DNA of 64,000 nt, taken from NCBI RefSeq assembly GCF_023935105.1, contig NZ_CP096040.1:4755001-4819000 (forward strand). Reading direction: 5' to 3'. This stretch comes from Caulobacter segnis. Lineage in GTDB: Bacteria; Pseudomonadota; Alphaproteobacteria; Caulobacterales; Caulobacteraceae. The position numbers and the translations under genes were made by a program. Position 1 is the stretch's first letter, and each line of letters begins with the position of its first letter. Positions 18,373 through 28,193 of the stretch are shown one piece after another. The notes under the pieces were generated by a model. That model was not told the DNA's origin and made no database searches. It saw nothing but the letters and a program-made list of their open reading frames with translations.

Positions 18373-19833
18373 TCAGCCGGCCTGTCCGCCGACCATCATC
18401 CGGTCAATGCGCAGCGTGGGCTGGCCGACGCTGACATGCAGCGACTGCCCCTGCTTGCCGCAGGTCGCCATGCCGCTATCGAGCGCCAGATCGTTGCCAA
18501 TCATCGAGACATGGCGCAGCGCCTCGTGGCCGACACCGATCAGCGTCGCGCCGCGCACCGGCGCGACCAGTCTGCCTTTCTCGACCAGCCAGGCCTCGAT
18601 CGTGGTGAAGTTGAAGCGGCCGGTGACGATGTCGACCTGCCCGCCATCGAACTCGGTCGCATAGATCCCGCGATCGATCGAGGCGATGATATCGGCCGGG
18701 TCGGCGACGCCGTTCGCCAGAAACGTGTTGGTCATCCGCGGCAGCGGCAGATGCGCATAGGACTGGCGACGGCCGTTGCCGGTCGAGCGCGTGTTCATCA
18801 GCCCGGCATTGAGACGATCCTGCATCAGCCCGGTCAGCACGCCGTCTTCGACCAGCACGGTGCGGTCGGGCGCAACGCCTTCGTCATCGACGCCCAGCGA
18901 GCCCAGCCGCCCCGCGATGCCGCCGTCGTCAATCACTGTCACCCCGGGCGCGGCGATCCGTTCGCCGACCTTGCCGGCGAAGGCGGATAGATGCTTGCGA
19001 TGATGGTCGCCCTCGAGACCGTGCCCCACAGCCTCGTGGAACAACACGCCCGGATAGCCGGGCCCCAGCACGACCGGCATCTCGCCGGCGGGCGCCGGGA
19101 CGGCGTCGAGATTGTTGAGCGCCATGCGCGTCGCGGTCGCGATCATCGCGTCGATCGAAGCCGTATCGAACCCGCTCAGGCCGGCGCGCCGCCCCAGGCC
19201 CGCCTGTCCCCGCGCGCGCTGATCGTTATGCTCGGCGACGACCACCATCGACAGGATCGTCATGGGCCGCACGTCGGCTGCCAACAAGCCGTCGATATCG
19301 GCGACCAGCACCGTCGTTTCGGTCGCACGGACATTGGCGTCGACCCCAACGATACGCGGGTCCTGCGCGCGCGCCTGTTGGTCGATCGTTTTAAGGATCT
19401 CAATCCAGCCCGTGGCGTCCTGAACCACGACAGGATCGACCATGGGATAGAGCTCATGCCCCGCGCCTCGCCGGTTCAGCGCGACGCCCTGAGGGTGTCG
19501 TCCCGCCTCTCCCCGACGCTCCAGCGTCCGCACCGCGCGCACGGTGTCGAGCAGCGCGCCCTCTCGGATATCGGCGGAGTGGGCGAAGCTCACCTGGCCG
19601 CCATGGGCCGCGCGCGCGCCAACGCCCTGGCGCATGACAAAACCGCCTTGGGTGACGCGACCGCCCTCCAGCCCCCAACGGCGCATGCTGGTCGTCTCGA
19701 AATAGAGGTCGGCCAGATCCGCGCCGGCCCCGGCCAGCTCGCCCAGAGCGCGGGTGATCGCCGCTTCGTCGAGTCCGGCCGGCCCGAAGAGCGCCGAGCG
19801 TGCGCGGTCGATCGCCAGAGCGCCGCCGTTCAT
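18373..19833 (-). CDS. tldD: Metalloprotease subunit TldD
   Basis: A 486-residue TldD: FHEAVGHGLEGDHHRK carries the HExxxH zinc site characteristic of the catalytic subunit, and the C-terminal region contains the conserved RMTN and GVGHEALRHVSMIGNDL segments. TldD pairs with PmbA/TldE in a heterodimer that cleaves unstructured or modified peptides, best known for microcin B17 maturation. The start overlaps the PmbA stop by four bases (ATGA), consistent with stoichiometric production. Confidence 0.95.
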   Translation of the reverse strand: MNGGALAIDRARSALFGPAGLDEAAITRALGELAGAGADLADLYFETTSMRRWGLEGGRVTQGGFVMRQGVGARAAHGGQVSFAHSADIREGALLDTVRAVRTLERRGEAGRHPQGVALNRRGAGHELYPMVDPVVVQDATGWIEILKTIDQQARAQDPRIVGVDANVRATETTVLVADIDGLLAADVRPMTILSMVVVAEHNDQRARGQAGLGRRAGLSGFDTASIDAMIATATRMALNNLDAVPAPAGEMPVVLGPGYPGVLFHEAVGHGLEGDHHRKHLSAFAGKVGERIAAPGVTVIDDGGIAGRLGSLGVDDEGVAPDRTVLVEDGVLTGLMQDRLNAGLMNTRSTGNGRRQSYAHLPLPRMTNTFLANGVADPADIIASIDRGIYATEFDGGQVDIVTGRFNFTTIEAWLVEKGRLVAPVRGATLIGVGHEALRHVSMIGNDLALDSGMATCGKQGQSLHVSVGQPTLRIDRMMVGGQAG

Positions 19834-21179
19834 GCCCTGCCTCCCAACTGCATGTCATCGATCAGGATCGAACCCGTGCGGATCGCGCCTAGCCGCTCGA
19901 CATCCCGGCCGACCGCGCGAACGCCGTGCAGCATTGCAGACATGGTCCCGGCCAGCGTCACATCGGTGACCGCGTGGACCACCTGCCCGTCTTCGACCCA
20001 CAGGCCCCGCACCGCTTGGCTCCAATTGCCGCTGGCGGGATCGGTCTTACCGCCCTGAAACTGGGTAACGACCAGTCCGGAACCCAGCATCCGCAGCATC
20101 TCGCGCCAGTCGCCGCTTTCGGCCGTGCTGGTCAGCCGCAGATTGTAGTGGCCGTCGGCATTTCCGGTGGAAGACATGCCCAGTTTTCGCCCCGTGAAGC
20201 TCGAGAGGAATAGTCCCTCGACCACGCCGGCCCGGAGGATGGCGCGCGGCGTCCCCGCGATCCCCTCGCTGTCGAAGCCGCCGCTGGCCAGACCCAATGG
20301 CTCGAAGGGGTCTTCGTGAAGATCAAGATGCGCAGCGGCGACGTCGCGCCCGATCGGATCAGGCAGGAAGCTCATCCGCCGATGCTGCGCCGCTCCGGTC
20401 AGCGCGCCCGCCAGCTCGCCGACCAGGGTGGCGGCGGTGCGCGGCTCGAACAGCACCGAACAGCGACGACTGCCGACCGAGCGCGCGTCGAGAGCGCTAC
20501 GGGCGCGGTCGGCGGCAGTGACCGCAAGCTGCTCGGCGGACGACAGGGCGTCTGCCTTCCGTTCCTGCGACTGGCAGAAATCGGAGACGCTGCCGCCTTC
20601 ATCCTGCGCTAACATCACCGTCCAGCGCCCGTCGTTGGAGCGCATCGCGCTGCGGCAAAAGCCGTCGTTGGTCGCCAGCGCCCAGAGCCCTTCGGTCGCC
20701 ACCGCTACGGACTCTCCCGCGCGCAACCGGCGGTCCGACGCCGCGATCCCGGCCGCGACCCAGTCCATCGCACGCGCCGCCTCCAGCATCGATTCGGGGC
20801 CGCGCGGACTGTCGGCGTAGAGTTGCGGCGCGGGACCCGAAAAAGCCAGGCCGTCCGCGGGTGGAAAATCGGCGTCGGGATCGGGCTGGACATGGCTGGC
20901 GATCAGCATCGCCTCCTCGACCACGCGCTCGACCGCCGCCCGGTCGAATCCAGCCGTCGAGGCCGATCCGCGGCGCCCGTCGTGGAAGACCGTCAGGCCC
21001 AATCCTTGGCTGCCGCTACGCTCGGCCGTCTCTACCTCACCGTCGCGCACCGCGACCTTGGCGACGGCGTCATGATGGACCGAGGCGCGCGCCCGCGCGC
21101 CGCGCTTGGCCGCCAGTTCGACGGCCAGTTGCGCGGCGTCACGCAGATCCCCTTCGGTCTGGGTCAACAACCGGGTCAT
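19830..21179 (-). CDS. pmbA: Metalloprotease subunit PmbA/TldE
   Basis: A 449-residue partner of TldD from the same superfamily without the HExxxH zinc site. Conserved segments include GRRGSASTAGFDRAAVERVVEEA, the central VLFEPRTAATLVGELAGAL and the C-terminal GTMSAMLHGVRAVGRDVERLG. It lies between the ABC transporter (four-base overlap) and tldD (four-base overlap). Presence of both subunits next to a peptide-type transporter points to processing of an imported peptide. Confidence 0.95.
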   Translation of the reverse strand: MTRLLTQTEGDLRDAAQLAVELAAKRGARARASVHHDAVAKVAVRDGEVETAERSGSQGLGLTVFHDGRRGSASTAGFDRAAVERVVEEAMLIASHVQPDPDADFPPADGLAFSGPAPQLYADSPRGPESMLEAARAMDWVAAGIAASDRRLRAGESVAVATEGLWALATNDGFCRSAMRSNDGRWTVMLAQDEGGSVSDFCQSQERKADALSSAEQLAVTAADRARSALDARSVGSRRCSVLFEPRTAATLVGELAGALTGAAQHRRMSFLPDPIGRDVAAAHLDLHEDPFEPLGLASGGFDSEGIAGTPRAILRAGVVEGLFLSSFTGRKLGMSSTGNADGHYNLRLTSTAESGDWREMLRMLGSGLVVTQFQGGKTDPASGNWSQAVRGLWVEDGQVVHAVTDVTLAGTMSAMLHGVRAVGRDVERLGAIRTGSILIDDMQLGGRA

Positions 21180-22978
21180 GGCTTCGCCTCGATCCGCGCC
21201 GGGTTGGCGTGACCTTGGCGCAGCTGCAGACGGTGAGTGTGGTAGGAGGCCAGTTTTTCATCGTGCACGACGCTGACGATGGTTGCATCCGGCATCGCGG
21301 CCAGCACCGCCTGATAGAAATGCGAGGCATTGTCGGCGTCGAGCGCGCTGGTCGCCTCGTCCAACACGAGCAGGCTGGGTCGCTGGAGCAGGATACGCGC
21401 CAACGCCACCCGCTGCTGCTCGCCGGGCGAGAGCTCATCCTGCCACATGCGCGGCTCGTGCATCGCCTCGACGTGCGCTTCCAGCCGGACCGTCTTCAAC
21501 AGCTCAGCGATGGCCGCGTCGTCATGATCCTCGGGCTTGTCGGGGAAGCAGATCGCGCCTTTCAGCGTGCCGATCGGCAGATAGAGGCGCTGCGGCACCA
21601 GCATCGCGGCGCCCCGCCGAGTCATCGCCACCTGTCCGGCGCCATCGGGCCACAGCCCGGCGATGGCGCGCAGCAGCGTCGTCTTGCCAGCGCCCGACGC
21701 CCCTTCGATCACCCAGCGCTCGCCGTCGCGGATCGTCCAGTCGGATACCTCCATCAGCGGCTCGCCGTTGGGACGACGCAGCATCAGGCCCGTGGCGCTG
21801 ATCGCCACGCCGTCGGGCGTGCCGCCGGGCGTGAAGCCGATCCCGCGCGGCCGCTCATAGTCGATCGCGTCGTCCAGCGTCTTCAGGCGATTGATATTGG
21901 CGACCTGCCGCGCGATACTTGGATAAGCCTGAACGATATAGGACAGGCTTGCCGCGAATTGGGTGAAGGCGTCGCGCGCGCCCTGGACCTGGCCGAAGGT
22001 GATCGCACCGGCGAAGTATTTGGGCACGGTCAGGAACAGCGGCACGACCTGCATGGTGCGCTGATAGATATCCTGCCCTGCGCTAAGCCCCGCATTAGCG
22101 AGCATCAGCTGATAGAAGTTGCGGCGAATATTCGCGAAGGCGATCTGCAAACCGTCCTGCTCGACGCCCTGCGCGCCCGAGAAGGCGATCTGCTCGCCGT
22201 TCCGCCGCACATGTAGCAACCCGGCACGATAGTCGGCCTCATAGTGCTGTTCGCGCATCTTGCGACGGACGAACGGCTTGCCGATCCAGGTGATGAAGAC
22301 CGTGCCGAAGACGACATAGGCGATCGAGAACCAGATCAGGTCGCCACCGGGCAGCGCGATGCGATGGCCAAACAGCGGGATCGCCAGCGGCGAGGAGGTT
22401 TCCAGCAGGATGGCGGCGAAGGCGGCCGCGCGGACCAGGCTGAACACCATCGAGATCAAGATGCTAAGCGGCGACTGGCCATATTCCAGGCCCATCGAGG
22501 TGAAGGCCCGCACGTCCTCGGCGATGCGCTGATCGGGGTTGTCGATCATCCGCAACCGCTCGATCTCGTAGAACCGATCTCGCGCGAACCAGCGGCCGAG
22601 ATACCAGTCGTTCAGCCATCGCCGCCACCGGATCGACAGTGTCCAGCCGACGATATTGTGCAGGACCTGCGTTCCGATCGCCAATCCCGCGATCATCATG
22701 AACATCGCGACCAGAGACAGGAACAGCCCGCCCTGCCGCTGCTCGATCGCATCGTAGAATTCACGCTGCCATGTGTTGGACAGCAGGAAGACATAGGTCG
22801 TGCTGACCTCGATCACGCAGTAGCAGACGAGCAGAAACCACGCCCATTTCCAGTCATCCGACACGAAATAGCGGGTGCTCAGCCGCCAGGCGTGCGCCCA
22901 ATGCCCGCGAGCGGGCTGGGCGGATTTGAGACCCGCCTCGCGGCGGGTCTCCTCGACATCGGCTGGGGACGGCGTCAT
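21176..22978 (-). CDS. SbmA/BacA (YddA)-type ABC transporter, fused permease and ATPase
   Basis: A 600-residue half transporter. The N-terminal part has about six membrane segments with family-typical TRYFVSDDWKWAWFLLVCYC and NTWQREFYDAIEQR, as in the SbmA/BacA/YddA group. The C-terminal ATPase has Walker A GASGAGKTTLLRAI, signature LSPGEQQRVALARI and Walker B LLVLDEATSALD. SbmA/BacA members import peptide antibiotics; the ATP-driven YddA/Rv1819c-like members import hydrophilic compounds such as cobalamin and peptides. It probably moves the ligand of the adjacent TonB receptor from periplasm to cytoplasm. Confidence 0.9.
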   Translation of the reverse strand: MTPSPADVEETRREAGLKSAQPARGHWAHAWRLSTRYFVSDDWKWAWFLLVCYCVIEVSTTYVFLLSNTWQREFYDAIEQRQGGLFLSLVAMFMMIAGLAIGTQVLHNIVGWTLSIRWRRWLNDWYLGRWFARDRFYEIERLRMIDNPDQRIAEDVRAFTSMGLEYGQSPLSILISMVFSLVRAAAFAAILLETSSPLAIPLFGHRIALPGGDLIWFSIAYVVFGTVFITWIGKPFVRRKMREQHYEADYRAGLLHVRRNGEQIAFSGAQGVEQDGLQIAFANIRRNFYQLMLANAGLSAGQDIYQRTMQVVPLFLTVPKYFAGAITFGQVQGARDAFTQFAASLSYIVQAYPSIARQVANINRLKTLDDAIDYERPRGIGFTPGGTPDGVAISATGLMLRRPNGEPLMEVSDWTIRDGERWVIEGASGAGKTTLLRAIAGLWPDGAGQVAMTRRGAAMLVPQRLYLPIGTLKGAICFPDKPEDHDDAAIAELLKTVRLEAHVEAMHEPRMWQDELSPGEQQRVALARILLQRPSLLVLDEATSALDADNASHFYQAVLAAMPDATIVSVVHDEKLASYHTHRLQLRQGHANPARIEAKP

Positions 22979-22995
22979 TGGTCGTGACTACCCAA

Positions 22996-25337
22996 TCAGA
23001 ACAGGCGCTTGGTGACGGACAAGCGAACGTTGCGCGGCTCGTCCACCGGAACGAAGCTGTTCACGCTCGTGGTGTTGTAGTTGCGGCGATTGAAGATGTT
23101 GCGGACGCCCAGATTGACGTCGAAACCCGCGACAGAAAGAAAGCCATTGACATCCACCTGGCGGGCGGGCGGCACGACATACCGTCCCAACACATCGGCA
23201 TAGGAACTCGAGCGGCCATACAAGCCACCGGAGACGCCGCCACTCACCTTATCGGAAATCCGGGTCCTGTAGACGGAGTACAGGCTGTAGGTGTCCCGGG
23301 GTTGGCGCGCGACAGTCGATTGAGACGACGTTACCGTCAACAGCTTGTAGTTGGTGTGCGTCAGCGATCCCAAGACCGTCCAGCCCGGCAGCAGCTGCCC
23401 CGCGATGTTGAGATCTATGCCGCGTCCCCGCTGACCAGGGCCGGGGTCCAACTGTTGGTCGACGGGACTGCGAACGATCGTATTGTCCTGCTCGATATCG
23501 AAATAGGACGCGTTGACCGTCACCCGCTTGTCGAGCAGGTCGAGCTTGATACCCGCTTCCTTGTTGCTCGTCTTGATATTGGGCAGGATCACGCCGCCGC
23601 GCCCGACGGTGAAGTTGGCCTGTTCTCCCCTTGAATAGTTGCCGAAGACGGACAGCCAATTCGTCGCGTCGAAGATGATGCCCGCATTGGGGGTGACGCC
23701 GTTCTTGCGCTGCGGCGTTGCCGCCGGAGCGCCGGGGAAAAAGAACTCCGCGCTCGTCTCAAACCAGTTCTTGCGCACGCCGCCGAGCAGCTTGAGCTTC
23801 CCGACCTCGAACAGGGCCTGGCCATAGACGCCCTGCTGGTTGCCATCGCTGCGGACGAGCGGATCGCCCAGCGGGCTGAAGGGCAAGGTCGCCACCGGCG
23901 CCGTCAGGACCGGAGGATTGAGGACCCGGTTGAATTCGCCGCTGCGCTGCGTGGTGTCGCCTCGGCTGTAATTATAGCCGACGTTGAACCGCGCCTTCAG
24001 GAAGTCACCCAGATGCGTCTTCACGCGGACGAAGCCGTCGATTGCGTCGGACGTGCCCTGCTGCTGTGAGCCGGTGAACTCGAACGAAGGGATTCCGGCG
24101 CGGGTGACGCCGAGCCCGCCAGCCTGCAGCAACAGGGTGTTGCGGTCATGCATGCCGCGAACGACCAAATCGATGCCCGGCGTGATCTGGCGCGTCGCAT
24201 CGAAATAGAAGCGATCGGTATCGAAGCGGATGCGCTGATCGGGCGAGTAGATCGGGACCGACGGATCGCGCTCGACGATCTGGCGCGTCGTGGTGTCGAA
24301 CAGCGTGTACGCGCCGATCCCCTGGCGGGACTGCGACAGGCTGGCGCCCAGGATGATGTCGGTCCGCGCGTCCTTGTAGCGTAGCGTCGGAGCGAAGAGA
24401 TAATCCTTGTTACCGGGGTATCCGCCGTAATTGTGATCCATCGTCTGCGCGCTGGCGATGACACGGCCCGACAGCTTCTTGTTCGCGCTGAGCGCGGTGT
24501 TCGCGTCGATCACGCCGCGTAGCAGCCCCCAGGACCCGGTATCGAAGCTGACCGCCAGCCGCGGTTCGGCGCTGGGCTTCTTGGTCACGACGTTGACGTT
24601 GCCGCCCAGATTGTCGAACCCGGACAGCAGCGCGTCGGGGCCCTTCAGAACCTCGACCCGTTCGATATTGGCGATCGGCTGGTTCGCTCCCGAACTGACG
24701 CCATACTGCGATCCGGTCGACAGGCCGTTGACTAGGCCCGAGGCGTTGAAGCCCCGCACCGTGTACGAAGCGCCGCTGTTGGGATTGTTCAACTGCGCCG
24801 ACACGCCGCCCGCATTGCGCAGCACGTCGGTGATGTTGAGGGCCTGCTGCTCCTCGATCGTCTTGGCGGTGATGACCTGGGTGTTGCGGGGCTGATTGCG
24901 CAGGCCCAGGCCGTTGCGATCGGAGGTGCTCGACTGGCGGACCAGCGTGCTGGTTTCGGCCTCGTCGCGACGTGCTATCACGACAATCTCTTTGAGGACG
25001 ATCGGGTCTATAACAACGAGTAGGCCTGACTTCGCGCCCGGAAGGACAGCCAGGCTGCTGCCCTTGATCGCCGCCTCGACCGCCCGCTGGGCGCCCGTGG
25101 CCCCGCGCACCGGCCGGGCAGTCACCCCCTTACGGCGTCGGGGTCGAAAGTGATCGTCTCGCCCGTTCGCGCGGCGATCGTCTGAAGCGCCGCAGCCATC
25201 GGCATGGCGGGCAGGTCGATAACGTTGGCCTGCGCGCTCTGCGCCGAAGCCGGCGACGGCGTCACGGCGCTCACCAGCGCCAGAACGCCAAGGCTTGCGG
25301 CGCTTAACAGGCATCGAGTCTTGACCGTCATATGCAT
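22996..25337 (-). pseudogene. TonB-dependent siderophore-type receptor with STN domain, one frameshift in the sequence
   Basis: Two frames form one protein of about 780 residues. The first (ATG 25337, ribosome site GGGGGA seven bases upstream) has a signal peptide ending ASAQ and an STN domain (MAAALQTIAARTGETITFDPDAVRG). The second has the plug (TAKTIEEQQALNITDVLRNAGGV, VLKGPDALLSGFDNLGGNVNVVTKKP) and a 22-strand barrel ending VTKRLF. The break is in a C5 run at 25125-25129; one more C gives RGVTARPVRG and a whole number of codons. The plug and barrel belong to the TonB-siderophore group (FhuA/FpvA-like). An STN domain usually means transport is linked to signalling, yet no FecIR pair is adjacent; a LysR gene is divergent. 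First gene of the nine-gene operon. Confidence 0.88.
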
Positions 25338-25761
25338 CGTGCAATCCCCCTTATTCTGGGCCAAGCGCCACCCCCGCACGGGCACGATCGCCCGTCCGCA
25401 AACCACAGACCCTGTGAAAAAATGGACTCGCCTCACGGCGTAAAAGCAGTCGCTTCCAACTCGGCGGCGACCGCGGCCGTCCTCCTGCTCGACGGCGTTT
25501 CCAGTCTTGATGCCCCCAAGCACCAGCAGGATTATCCGCCGAAGGAAACGCTATGTGTACGTTCCGTGACTGGCAAATTCGAAGTGTTCATGGCCCCATA
25601 AACCGCATGGATACCGCAGCGAGTCCGGGCGGATTGCAAAGCCCGTGCAAAGATTGAAGTGTCGACTGACGGGTCCGCCGGCGTCAGAAGCGAGCTACGC
25701 CCGTAGGGAGGCTTCCTGGGAAACAGCGGGCCGGTGAATTCGCCAAGGGGGTAGGCACGGG
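25338..25761. promoter_or_regulatory. Divergent control region of the peptide-uptake operon and its LysR gene
   Basis: About 420 bases between the TonB receptor start and the LysR start hold the promoters of both units. No gene is convincing. The inverted motif cgggcacgatcgcccg at about 25379 and several T-N11-A spacings are possible LysR sites, but none is distinctive enough to call an operator. Confidence 0.5.
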
Positions 25762-26730
25762 ATGGACGCCAAGAAATCTGAAGCGCAACCGCGCATGCCA
25801 CCCCCAGACGCCGCGCACCTGCGCAAACTCAATTTGAATCTTCTCTACCCGTTGGATGCGATCCTGCGCGCGCGGTCCCTGACCGAAGCCGGCCGGGAGG
25901 TCCGACTAAGTCAGCCGGCGATGAGCCACGCCCTGCGCCGCCTACGCGAGCATTTCGCCGACGATCTCGTGGTCCATCTCGGAGCCGAGCAGCAGCTCAC
26001 GCCCCTCGGCCTGGCCTTGCGCCCCGAAGTGCAGCGCGTGATGCGCGAGGTGGAGGCCGCCTTTAATTTCTCGTTGGCCTTCGATCCAATGACCACCACC
26101 GGCGCGATCAATGTCGCCACATCCGAGGCCATAGAGCAGATGTTGCTTGGGGAGGTGCTGCGCAATCTTTCCACGACCGCCCCCGGATTGACCGTAAGCA
26201 TTTTGCCGCTCGATATCGCACGTCCGCAACGCGCGCTTGATGACGGAGCCGATTTGCTGCTGCTCCCTGGCGAGTGCGCCCTCGACCGTCTCGAGACATT
26301 GCCGATCCTGAACGACCAGACCTCCTGCATGATCTGGATTGGGCATCCCACGCTGCGGGACTGCCATGACCTGACCGAAGAGCAGTATCGCGCAGCTCGG
26401 CACGTCGTGGCCCGCGGCGAGCTCACTGAAAGCTTTCCGCTGGACGCGGATGGCGCTGAAATGCTGCGTGCGCGCCGTATCGGAATTCAGACCAGCTCGC
26501 AGGCTACCTTGCCCGCTATCGTGATCGGCAGCGATCTGGTGGCGACCGGCAGCATGTGGCTGTTTCAATACTATGCATCGATGATGCCGCTAAAAGTCGT
26601 CACCGCACCCTTCGCCAGGCGTCAAAACCCAATTGTCGCGCAGTGGCCGAAACATCGTCGAGATCCGATGCTGGCATGGTTCATCGACCAAATTAGGGAG
26701 AGGCGTCGAGAATATCCCCGCGCCCTTTAG
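25762..26730 (+). CDS. LysR-family regulator, NodD-like branch
   Basis: A 322-residue protein with an N-terminal helix-turn-helix (LRARSLTEAGREVRLSQPAMSHALRRLREHF) whose form LNLLYPLDAIL..R..T.AG....LSQPAMSHAL is typical of the NodD/NocR-like LysR branch. The rest is an effector-binding domain. It is transcribed away from the nine-gene operon that begins with the TonB receptor, so it is the likely regulator of that operon; sulfur or peptide signals are plausible effectors (inference). Confidence 0.9.
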   Translation: MDAKKSEAQPRMPPPDAAHLRKLNLNLLYPLDAILRARSLTEAGREVRLSQPAMSHALRRLREHFADDLVVHLGAEQQLTPLGLALRPEVQRVMREVEAAFNFSLAFDPMTTTGAINVATSEAIEQMLLGEVLRNLSTTAPGLTVSILPLDIARPQRALDDGADLLLLPGECALDRLETLPILNDQTSCMIWIGHPTLRDCHDLTEEQYRAARHVVARGELTESFPLDADGAEMLRARRIGIQTSSQATLPAIVIGSDLVATGSMWLFQYYASMMPLKVVTAPFARRQNPIVAQWPKHRRDPMLAWFIDQIRERRREYPRAL

Positions 26731-26918
26731 TGACGCCACCTCTTTGAAGCGGGAAGGGCAATCAAATTCGGGATGCTGCACGGATCGGCGAAACGCCGCG
26801 AATTGGTCGCCTCAATCCAAAGGCGAGGTCGCGCCATAAGCATGCGTAATCGGGCAGGCCCCAACGGGTCGAGCTCCCAGTAAGGTCTCGGTTTCAGCCG
26901 AGACGAAGGGAGACGACG

Positions 26919-27380
26919 ATGTTCTACGCTGCGTTGGATGTGTCGCTGCGGTCGGTGGCGATCTGCATCATCGATCAGGACGGCAAGGTGCGCCTCGAGC
27001 GGTCCGTGCCCTCCGAGATCCCAGACCTGGTCCGCTGTCTGCGCGCGTTCGGCGAGCCGATCTACCAGGTCGGACTGGAAGCCGGCACGCTGACCCAGCA
27101 CCTGACCTACGGCCTGACGGAAGCCGGCTCCGATGTGGTGTGCATGGAGGCGCGCCAGGTGAACGCGGCGCTGTCGGCGATGCGCAACAAGACCGACAAG
27201 CACGACGCCCGCGGCATCGCTCAGATCCTGCGGTCTGGCTGGTACAGCCGGGTCCACGTGAAGAGCGTCGAGAGCCACCACCTTCGCGCCCTGATCTCTT
27301 GCCGGAAGGTGATGCAGCGCAAGTGCATCGACCTGGAGAACGAGATCCGCGGGCTTCTGAAGATCTTCGGCGTGAACCCT
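26919..27380 (+). pseudogene. IS110-family transposase, 3' part missing
   Basis: The frame starts ATG 26919 with MFYAALDVSLRSVAICIID, the DEDD-type catalytic N-domain of IS110 transposases (first Asp in ALDVS), and continues with GLEAGTLTQHL and NKTDKHDARGIAQILRSGWY, all typical. Homology stops at about residue 152 (RGLLKIFGV); the C-terminal transposase_20 domain with the catalytic serine is absent. The remaining frame runs through unrelated sequence including a perfect hairpin. The element is therefore inactive. A short leader with 'cggtttcagccgag' precedes the gene. Confidence 0.88.
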
Positions 27381-27402
27381 GCTCGAAGGCATGGGAACAG
27401 CC

Positions 27403-27456
27403 GGGCACGTCGGTCAACAGGGAGGCCAGAAGGCCTCCCTGTTGACCGACGTGCCC
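27403..27456. repeat. Perfect 25-bp inverted repeat with 4-base loop
   Basis: Arms 27403-27427 and 27432-27456 are exact reverse complements (gggcacgtcggtcaacaggg... / ...ccctgttgaccgacgtgccc) with loop agaa. It lies just after the break in the IS110 gene and before the convergent hemerythrin gene. It could act as a bidirectional terminator, although no T tract follows, or mark a fold-back rearrangement that cut the insertion sequence. Confidence 0.9.
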
Positions 27457-27553
27457 AGCTTCAGATCCTGGGCGCAGGCCCTTGCAAGCACCCGCTTCGT
27501 GAGCGCGTCCAGTTCCGGTGTCAGGACAGGATCAAGCGCTTCGGCCACGGCCG

Positions 27554-28081
27554 TCAGTTCGGCTGCTTGCCGCCCAGTTCGGTCATCAGTTCGTCCTTGC
27601 GGGCCTTCAGACGCTCGCCCATAGCCTCGAGGTCCTCGTCGCCCTTCTTGGCCTGGGCGAAGATACCGCCGGGCTGTTCTTCTTCCTTGACGTGGTGCTT
27701 GATGTACTCGCCCAGCACCTTGACCTTGGCGTCATAATATTCGTCGCTCGGCTTCATCGCCTCGATTTCGGCGATCAGCTTCTTGGCGCCGTCGTGCTCA
27801 ACATAGGCCTCGTCGAGCATATCGTCTTCGACCTCGCCGCGTTCCTCCGGATAGAAGATCTCCTCCTCGATCTGGGTATGGACCTTCAGGGCCAGCGCGA
27901 TCTTGTTGAACAACGCCAGCTTCTCGCTCTCGTCCTCAAGCTGCTCGTACTCGTCGAACCAGCCTTCGACCTCGCGGTGATCCTTCTTAAGAAGGGTGAT
28001 GGCCAGCGGGTCTCGGCGGCCGGTGCGGCGGGTGCGGCGGGTCTTGCTGGAAGCGGCTTTGGTTTTGGCGGCGGCGACCAT
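27554..28081 (-). CDS. Hemerythrin HHE-domain protein
   Basis: About 175 residues. The ribosome site GAGGAG directly abuts an ATG at 28087 but is six bases from the ATG at 28081, so the latter (MVAAAKTKAASS) is chosen. After a Lys/Arg-rich leader, the iron ligands of a four-helix HHE domain are visible: LKKDHREVEGWFDEYE, ALKVHTQIEEEIFYPE, AYVEHDGAKKLIAEIE and YIKHHVKEEE. Such proteins bind O2 or NO or sense oxidative stress. It opens a block of stress-type genes. Confidence 0.9.
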   Translation of the reverse strand: MVAAAKTKAASSKTRRTRRTGRRDPLAITLLKKDHREVEGWFDEYEQLEDESEKLALFNKIALALKVHTQIEEEIFYPEERGEVEDDMLDEAYVEHDGAKKLIAEIEAMKPSDEYYDAKVKVLGEYIKHHVKEEEQPGGIFAQAKKGDEDLEAMGERLKARKDELMTELGGKQPN

Positions 28082-28193
28082 CGACATCTCCTCAAGGGTT
28101 TAATGCTCGCCGAAAAATTCCTCTCGGGACGTGCCGTTCCCCAAGCCAAGCTAGCTGAGAGTCGCTCTTACAAAGACGCCGCGCCGGACGCGC

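Noticed and set aside
27457..27553. Short minus-strand coding-like stretch (ELTAVAEALDPVLTPELDALTKRVL...)
   Set aside because: It has no start codon with a ribosome site and ends in the hairpin; too short to assign.
28136..28160. Possible sigma-T promoter before the hemerythrin gene
   Set aside because: GGAAC is present but the -10 position reads AATT instead of CGTT.
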